Shown in pieces: positions 59,053-64,000 of a stretch of DNA of 64,000 bases. The translations under genes were made by a program, and so were the position numbers. The stretch is from an uncultured Coriobacteriaceae bacterium (lineage in GTDB: Bacteria > Actinomycetota > Coriobacteriia > Coriobacteriales > Atopobiaceae): assembly GCA_902788705.1 (NCBI GenBank), contig CADALE010000006.1:151249-215248 (forward strand), given 5' to 3'. The notes under the pieces were generated by a model, which saw only the letters and a list, made by a program, of their open reading frames with translations, searched no databases and was not told the DNA's origin. Position 1 is the stretch's first letter. Every line of letters begins with the position of its first letter.

Positions 59053-60459
59053 ATGTCGCAGGGTTCCGATAGACTGGCCTATGGGCTTCCAGGCTACGCG
59101 ACGCGCGTTTTGGAGGTGCTGGAAGGCGCTGGGTACGAGGCCTGGGTGGTGGGTGGCTGGGTTCGCGACGCGCTGCGAGGCGCCCCCTCGCATGACGTGG
59201 ACGTGACGAGCTCGGCCCATTGGACGCAGGCCAAGGCCGCGCTCGAGGCCGCAGGCATCCCCGTGCACGAGACGGGCACGGCCCATGGAACCATCACGGC
59301 GGTGGTGGACGGCCGTCCGGTGGAGGTCACCACCTACCGCGTGGAGGGCGCCTATTCCGACCATCGGCATCCCGACGAGGTGCGCTTCGTCACCGACGTG
59401 CGCGAGGACCTCGCCCGCCGCGACTTCACCGTGAACGCCATGGCGTATCACCCGCAGCGGGGGATACTTGACCCCTTCGGCGGCCAGGACGACCTGGTGG
59501 CAGGCGTCATCCGCGCGGTGGGCAATCCCGCCGAACGCTTCGCCGAGGACGCGCTGCGCGTGCTGCGGGCGGTGCGCTTTGCCGCGCGCATGGGCTTCGT
59601 CGTGGAGGCCCGCACCCACGAGGCGCTGGTGCAGGCCGCTCCCACGCTGGGCGACATCGCCCAGGAGCGCATTGGCCAGGAGCTTGACGGCATCGTCCGC
59701 TCGGGCAAGGTGGCGTGGGCCCTCGAGGCCGAACGCGAGGTGATGTGCGCCGCTCTTCCCGAGCTTTCCGCCATGGTGGGCTTTGACCAGCGCAGCGTCT
59801 GGCACGCCTACGACGTGTACGTTCACACCGTGCACGTGTGCCGCGCCTGCGAGGAGTTCACCGCGGGCCAGGCGTCGCATGCCCTGCGCTGGGCCGCGCT
59901 TCTTCACGACATCGCCAAGCCGAACACCTTCAGCATTGACGACCTTGGACGCGGCCATTTCTATGGGCATCCTGCCGCCGGCGCCAAGATGTGCGAGCAG
60001 ATCCTCCGTCGTCTGGCGATGCCGCAGGACTTCATTGCGCAGGTGCGCACCCTCGTGCGTATGCACGACCATCGCATGTATCCCACGGCCCGCTCCACGC
60101 GACGCACCCTCGTGAAGATCGAGAAGGCCTGCCCGGGTTATGCCCGCTCGCTCATCTACCAGCTCATCGACCTCAAGCGTGCCGATGCGGTGTCAAAGGT
60201 TGACCGCGCGGCGTCCTACGCGATAGAGGCGGACGAGATCACGGCCGCGGTTCGGTACGAGCTGTCCAAGCGCCCGCCGCTGCGCGTGGCCGACTTGGCC
60301 ATTGGCGGCTGGGACGTGATCGACCGGCTGAACGTGAGGCCTGGGCCCATCGTGGGGCGCATCCTGGACGAGCTGCTCATCGACGTGACCAACGGCGAGG
60401 TAGACAACACCCGCTCGGCGCTGCTTCGCCATCTTGGCGCGGTTTGGGACAAGAAGTAG
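59053..60459 (+). CDS. cca: CCA tRNA nucleotidyltransferase (HD-domain type)
   Basis: A 468-residue class II nucleotidyltransferase adding or repairing CCA. The head domain shows WVVGGWVRDALRG and SHDVDVTSSAHW with the catalytic DxD, TYRVEGAYSDHRHPDEV, EDLARRDFTVNAMAY, DPFGGQDDL and EDALRVLRAVRFAARMGF. A C-terminal HD domain contains LRWAALLHDIAKP and a second His/Asp region. Both tRNAs in this window already encode CCA, so the enzyme may mainly repair. AGGTGAGGT precedes the ATG. Confidence 0.93.
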   Translation: MSQGSDRLAYGLPGYATRVLEVLEGAGYEAWVVGGWVRDALRGAPSHDVDVTSSAHWTQAKAALEAAGIPVHETGTAHGTITAVVDGRPVEVTTYRVEGAYSDHRHPDEVRFVTDVREDLARRDFTVNAMAYHPQRGILDPFGGQDDLVAGVIRAVGNPAERFAEDALRVLRAVRFAARMGFVVEARTHEALVQAAPTLGDIAQERIGQELDGIVRSGKVAWALEAEREVMCAALPELSAMVGFDQRSVWHAYDVYVHTVHVCRACEEFTAGQASHALRWAALLHDIAKPNTFSIDDLGRGHFYGHPAAGAKMCEQILRRLAMPQDFIAQVRTLVRMHDHRMYPTARSTRRTLVKIEKACPGYARSLIYQLIDLKRADAVSKVDRAASYAIEADEITAAVRYELSKRPPLRVADLAIGGWDVIDRLNVRPGPIVGRILDELLIDVTNGEVDNTRSALLRHLGAVWDKK

Positions 60460-60464
60460 GGGAG

Positions 60465-61388
60465 CTAGGCGTCGTCGCGGGCCTGCAGCGCGACGAGGAA
60501 GATGGTGGCCACCATCAGCGCGAGGCCCGCCCAGTCGGCCCACGAGAAGGCAGTCCCCAGCCACAAGGCCGTGATGACGGTGGCGCTCACGGGCTCGGCA
60601 GCCCCTAGCATGTTGCCCCAGAGCGGCCCCACGATCGAAATGCCGTGCAGGTAGAGACCGTAGGCTGCGAAGGTGCCCACCAGCACGGCCACGGCAAGTA
60701 CCAGCAGGCTGGCGGCGTCGAGGGGCGGGACTGCGCCGGGAATGGTGCCGTTGGCGACGTTCACCAGCAGGCCCGTGAGACCGCCCACTAGCATGCCCAC
60801 GCCCGTCACGGCAAAGCTGCCCCACTGGGCAAAGAGCGGCCTGGGGTACATGGTATAGAAGGTCGCGGCCGCCGCCGTGGCGTTGCCAAAGAAGAGGCCT
60901 GCGAGCGGCATGTGGATGGTGGTGGGGTCTCCGTGGGTTGCTATGAGGAAGGTTGCCACCAGTGCGCAGGCAAGGGCAGCCACCTCCAGCCGGCGCGGAA
61001 GCCTGCGCTCGGTGACGCAGGCTATGGCCAGCACGAACACGATGTTGAGGCTCTGCAGCACCGTTGCCGTGCCCGCGTTGGTGTATGCGACGGCGGTGGC
61101 ATACACGCTGGAGTTGAGGAAGAGCCCGCATGAGCCAAAGATGACCAGGCGAAGCAGGGTGCTTCGGTCGGCAAGCATCTCCCTCAGCTGCTGGCGCCGC
61201 GTGGCAAGCAGCACGGCAATGAACACGATGCCGGCGCCTAGCTGGCGGAACGTGGTGAGCAGTAGGGGGTCGAGCGCCGTCGATGAGAAGAGGTACTGGA
61301 TGCAGGTGCCCGAGAAGCCCCAGGCGATGGCGCCAAGGAGTGCCGAGGCGATGCCAAGCGCCATCCTGTCGTGCTGCGATCCCTGCAT
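60465..61388 (-). CDS. EamA/DMT family transporter
   Basis: A 307-residue ten-helix membrane protein with two EamA repeats: GAIAWGFSGTCIQYLF opens the first and LFFGNATAAAATFYTM the second; the closing repeat has GISIVGPLWGNMLGAAEPVSATVI, of which the AAEPV piece is the family hallmark. Members export amino acids or metabolites. I start at ATG 61388, preceded by AAGGGTGAGGGC; an upstream extension to 61532 has no membrane or family features. It converges with cca, with only 5 bp between stops. Confidence 0.85.
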   Translation of the reverse strand: MQGSQHDRMALGIASALLGAIAWGFSGTCIQYLFSSTALDPLLLTTFRQLGAGIVFIAVLLATRRQQLREMLADRSTLLRLVIFGSCGLFLNSSVYATAVAYTNAGTATVLQSLNIVFVLAIACVTERRLPRRLEVAALACALVATFLIATHGDPTTIHMPLAGLFFGNATAAAATFYTMYPRPLFAQWGSFAVTGVGMLVGGLTGLLVNVANGTIPGAVPPLDAASLLVLAVAVLVGTFAAYGLYLHGISIVGPLWGNMLGAAEPVSATVITALWLGTAFSWADWAGLALMVATIFLVALQARDDA

Positions 61389-61563
61389 GCCCTCACCCTT
61401 CTGCGACTGCCTCCGCGCGTCTTGCGCGCAGCACAGGATAGCGCAAAGCGGTTCAAGACGCTGACGCCGCACGTCGTGCGGCTCTGCTCCGGGCAAATCC
61501 GCCACGTTGCCATCCGTGTCGCCGTGCCGCACAATAACCCCTCCACAGATTCCAGATTCCCAC

Positions 61564-61592
61564 TTGCATTGCGATTTCGTTTCGGGTATAGT
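61564..61592 (+). promoter_or_regulatory. tRNA operon promoter
   Basis: TTGCAT (61564-61569) and TATAGT (61587-61592) with a 17-bp spacer, ending 22 bp before tRNA-Gln. The best sigma-70-type match in the window. Confidence 0.8.
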
Positions 61593-61614
61593 TTCTCCTT
61601 GCGTTGAAGAGCAC

Positions 61615-61688
61615 TGGGACTTCGTCTAACGGTAGGACAACGGATTCTGGTTCCGTCAGTGGGAGTTCGATTCTCTCAGTCCCAGCCA
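61615..61688 (+). tRNA. tRNA-Gln (CTG)
   Basis: A cloverleaf with acceptor TGGGACT/AGTCCCA, D-arm around CTAACGGTAGGA, anticodon arm ACGGA-TTCTGGT-TCCGT with anticodon CTG, T-arm with TTCGATT, discriminator G and encoded CCA. Confidence 0.95.
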
Positions 61689-61702
61689 ACTTCAAGGCCT
61701 AT

Positions 61703-61779
61703 GGCCCGTTCGTCTAGCGGTTTAGGACATCGCCCTCTCAAGGCGGAGATCGCCGGTTCGAATCCGGCACGGGCTACCA
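61703..61779 (+). tRNA. tRNA-Glu (CTC)
   Basis: Acceptor GGCCCGT pairs with ACGGGCT (one G.U), anticodon loop CTCTCAA with anticodon CTC, T-arm GCCGG-TTCGAAT-CCGGC, discriminator A and encoded CCA. Co-transcribed with tRNA-Gln. Confidence 0.95.
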
Positions 61780-61787
61780 AACCTTCG

Positions 61788-61812
61788 CAGGCCCCTCTGG
61801 GGCCTGTTTTCG
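61788..61812 (+). terminator. intrinsic terminator of the tRNA operon
   Basis: CAGGCCCC-TCT-GGGGCCTG followed by TTTT (61807-61810). A further GTGCTCC/GGAGCAC hairpin lies at 61834-61850. Confidence 0.92.
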
Positions 61813-61972
61813 TATCCGCCCGTCGGGGCGGCCGTGCTCCCGCGGAGCACGCTTACCAGTATTCTCCGAACAATTCGCTACCAACTGGTTATGAGACGCC
61901 CTATAGCGTTATACTATTCCATATTTAAATATTACGTAGTGCACGACAACGGACCGGAAACGGAGAACAGCG

Positions 61973-64000
61973 ATGCGCACAATCGCCACCAAGCCATTCA
62001 GTCTCCTGAAGGTGCTATTCCTTGCCCTTTGCCTCGCCCTCACGTGTGGCGTGGTAACCTCGTTCGCTGCCGAGGTGGGGTCGGGCAATCTGTCGGTTGA
62101 CGGCTCGAAGACCGCAAGTCCCACCGAGCTCACGCAGGACAGCAGGCAGACGGAGGTCACGCTGTCCCTGCCCTCCGCGGAATACAAGCACGAGTACGAC
62201 ATCGTCTTCGTCATGGACTCCTCAACGTCGACGAAGAACAACAACATCGATTTCTCCATCTATGTTGATGACCTGCTGGGTTCGGTCGCCGACAAGAACG
62301 CGACCATCAATGTCGGTGTCATCAAGTTCCGCGGCCTGGCATTCGATACCGTCGACATCGTTTCGGACGGCACCTACTCTGGGCTCGTGGAGTACTCCGA
62401 TGAGACCAAGGGCTACATCAAGGATGCAGTCAACTACTCGGAGGCCAGCTTGAAGGCCCTCAGCTCTGGCACAAACATGCACGGCGGCCTGGACATGGCA
62501 GAGGAGTGGCTCTCTGCGGATACGTCCGTCGAGGACAGCCACAAGTACGTGGTGGCCCTCACCGACGGTAAGACGTACATCTGGAACGACGAGAGCAACA
62601 ACCCCACCACCATCTACAGCCAGTACTACCGGCACTTTGCCCTCCAGAACAGCGGGATGGCCGCCCTCAACCAAGCGACCGGCTACGACTCCGAGGGGTA
62701 TCCCTACACCAAGTACGTGAACCCCAAAGACCAAGAAACGATGACGCCCGTCTTTTGGTTCACCGACTATGCCAGCCTCTATGCGAGCGATAGCGAGGAG
62801 CTGACCGGGCCTTACAAGTATGACGAGTACTGCTGGTATGCCGTGAAGGACGCTGAGCTCAACCCGTCGGGCAAGACGGTTCCCGAGGGCACGGTAGAGA
62901 CGCACAACATGACCAACGGCGCTGAGGTCTCCTCGACTGCCGACTACCAGAAGTGGTACGACTTCAAGCCAAGCGCCGCCTGGGAAGGCATGGTCTGGCA
63001 GGAAGCCAATCCCTACGAGGTCATTGACAACGGCGACGGAACATATTCCTTCGACCTTACTAAGCCCAATCCCGACTTCTACCAGATCCATGCCAACTGC
63101 CTGCTGAAAGGCCTTTACAAGGCTGGCCACCTGTGGACCGACATGGATGCCAAATACAACACTGCCGCAATCACGTACGCGAAAGGCAGTTCTGGCGGCG
63201 GCATCAACATTGCTGGAAGCTTCTGCAGCTGGATCCAAGACGAAAGCGATTATGGCGCGGACATTAGCAACGCCAGCGACGTCGAGGCCCTGTTCAACTC
63301 CATCCAGGAAGACATCCTCTACATGGTGGCGAAGGGCACCGTGACCGACGAGATCCCGAGCGAGTTCACACTCGTGAAGGATGGTGTGAACACCTTCAGG
63401 ATGACGTACGCGGGCGAGACCGTGGCTGCCACGGCCGATGGCGAGAACGCCTGGAACTTTGGCGAGCCCGATACCGAGGGCGTCTATCCCTACCGCGTCG
63501 AGTATGACGGGGCGCAGGGCTTCAAGTGGATTATCAACGTGCCTATCGAGGTCGCGAACCCCGTCACCCTTTCCTATACGCTCGAGATCGACGAAGACGC
63601 CGAAGAGGGCCCGCACGACACGAACGTTTCCGCTGTCCTGAGCTACACGACGAGCGAGGGCGTTGAGGATACCTACGAGTTCGAGATCCCGGAGGTCACC
63701 TACAGGCTGCTGACTTCGTTCCAGGTCACGAAGAAGTGGGATGACGAGGACAATGTCGACGGCATCCGCCCGTCCAACGTGACCGTCCAGCTGTATGCCA
63801 ATGACGAGCCGTATCTTGACCCTGTGACCCTGGACGTAGGCGGCAAGTGGTCCCACACGTGGGAGAAGCTGCCCAAGAGTGACGAGGAGTTCGTCGAGAT
63901 TGCCTACACGGTGGACGAGACGGTCGTGCCGGACGGTTACGAGAGGGAGGTCATCCCGTATGAAGGCTCTGCCGTCATCGTGAACACCCACGTTCCCGTG
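61973..64000 (+). CDS. secreted VWA/Cna-B surface adhesin, N-terminal part
   Basis: The frame is open from ATG 61973 to the window end (676 codons). A signal peptide (LLKVLFLALCLALTCGVVTS, cleavage near AAE-type Ala) leads into a VWA domain with a MIDAS DSSTS in IVFVMDSSTSTKN and a second-site VVALTDGKTY. From about residue 585 comes a Cna-B domain: VTKKWDDEDN with the isopeptide Lys, YTVDETVVPDGY with the Glu, and VIVNTHVP with the Asn. This layout is that of tip pilins and sortase-anchored adhesins; the LPxTG signal would be beyond the window. GGAGAA precedes the ATG, and TATACT (61910-61915) is a -10 candidate. GC is lower than average. Confidence 0.85.
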   Translation, partial: MRTIATKPFSLLKVLFLALCLALTCGVVTSFAAEVGSGNLSVDGSKTASPTELTQDSRQTEVTLSLPSAEYKHEYDIVFVMDSSTSTKNNNIDFSIYVDDLLGSVADKNATINVGVIKFRGLAFDTVDIVSDGTYSGLVEYSDETKGYIKDAVNYSEASLKALSSGTNMHGGLDMAEEWLSADTSVEDSHKYVVALTDGKTYIWNDESNNPTTIYSQYYRHFALQNSGMAALNQATGYDSEGYPYTKYVNPKDQETMTPVFWFTDYASLYASDSEELTGPYKYDEYCWYAVKDAELNPSGKTVPEGTVETHNMTNGAEVSSTADYQKWYDFKPSAAWEGMVWQEANPYEVIDNGDGTYSFDLTKPNPDFYQIHANCLLKGLYKAGHLWTDMDAKYNTAAITYAKGSSGGGINIAGSFCSWIQDESDYGADISNASDVEALFNSIQEDILYMVAKGTVTDEIPSEFTLVKDGVNTFRMTYAGETVAATADGENAWNFGEPDTEGVYPYRVEYDGAQGFKWIINVPIEVANPVTLSYTLEIDEDAEEGPHDTNVSAVLSYTTSEGVEDTYEFEIPEVTYRLLTSFQVTKKWDDEDNVDGIRPSNVTVQLYANDEPYLDPVTLDVGGKWSHTWEKLPKSDEEFVEIAYTVDETVVPDGYEREVIPYEGSAVIVNTHVPV

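Overview
This window is about 67% GC and gene-dense. It reads like a chromosome segment of a Coriobacteriia bacterium, with an Olsenella/Atopobiaceae-like genus as the best guess. The inference rests on high GC combined with a Firmicutes-like gene set (DivIVA, SepF, Asp23, MraZ, a SigB-type sigma factor, aminopeptidase C, YqeG), a division cluster without ftsA, and a class A RNase P RNA. No 16S rRNA gene is present to confirm it.

Layout. 1-10.8 kb: the end of an FtsX-type permease, an MFS carrier, a zinc phospholipase-like protein, an orphan Vsr endonuclease, two phosphatases, rarA, a pair of related small membrane proteins, and a short operon ending in a degenerate RsbW-like anti-sigma factor and a SigB-type sigma factor. 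10.9-24.3 kb: a housekeeping run alaS-ruvX-mltG-yqeG, aroK-aroB-like-peptidase, efp-asp23-nusB-xseB-tlyA-nadK-recN. 24.3-33.7 kb: a more variable stretch with a frameshifted HAD gene, a 51-bp tandem repeat, an NTPase-CYTH fusion, a PfkB kinase, a 242-bp MITE-like inverted-repeat element, TrhA, a membrane TIR protein, and a Ro60 (Rsr) gene preceded by a Y RNA. 33.9-36.6 kb: pyrG-xerD. 37-55 kb: the division and cell-wall cluster mraZ-rsmH-ftsL-ftsI-murF-mraY-ftsW-murG-murC-murB-ftsQ-ftsZ-pgeF-yggS-sepF-proC-yggT-divIVA; murE, murD and ftsA are absent. 55-64 kb: rnpB, a PTS IIA protein, yigZ, pepC, cca, an EamA exporter, tRNA-Gln and tRNA-Glu, and the start of a large VWA/Cna-B surface adhesin.

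The most striking item is at 31001-31164, just upstream of the Ro60 gene. A T-arm plus 3' acceptor strand comes first and a 5' acceptor strand plus D-arm second, so the tRNA order is permuted. Both are closed by a long helix with an internal bulge. This matches the tRNA-mimicking Y RNA (YrlA) architecture that partners bacterial Ro60. A predicted NADase-competent TIR membrane protein is encoded divergently next to it.

Other notable points: an aroB-position gene that has lost every recognisable catalytic and metal-binding residue of dehydroquinate synthase; an ftsZ interrupted by an apparent 28-nt deletion, which may be an assembly error; CGCACCACC-type repeat arrays upstream of both ftsL and ftsZ; and a small family of GTACG/CGTAC palindromes in intergenic DNA.
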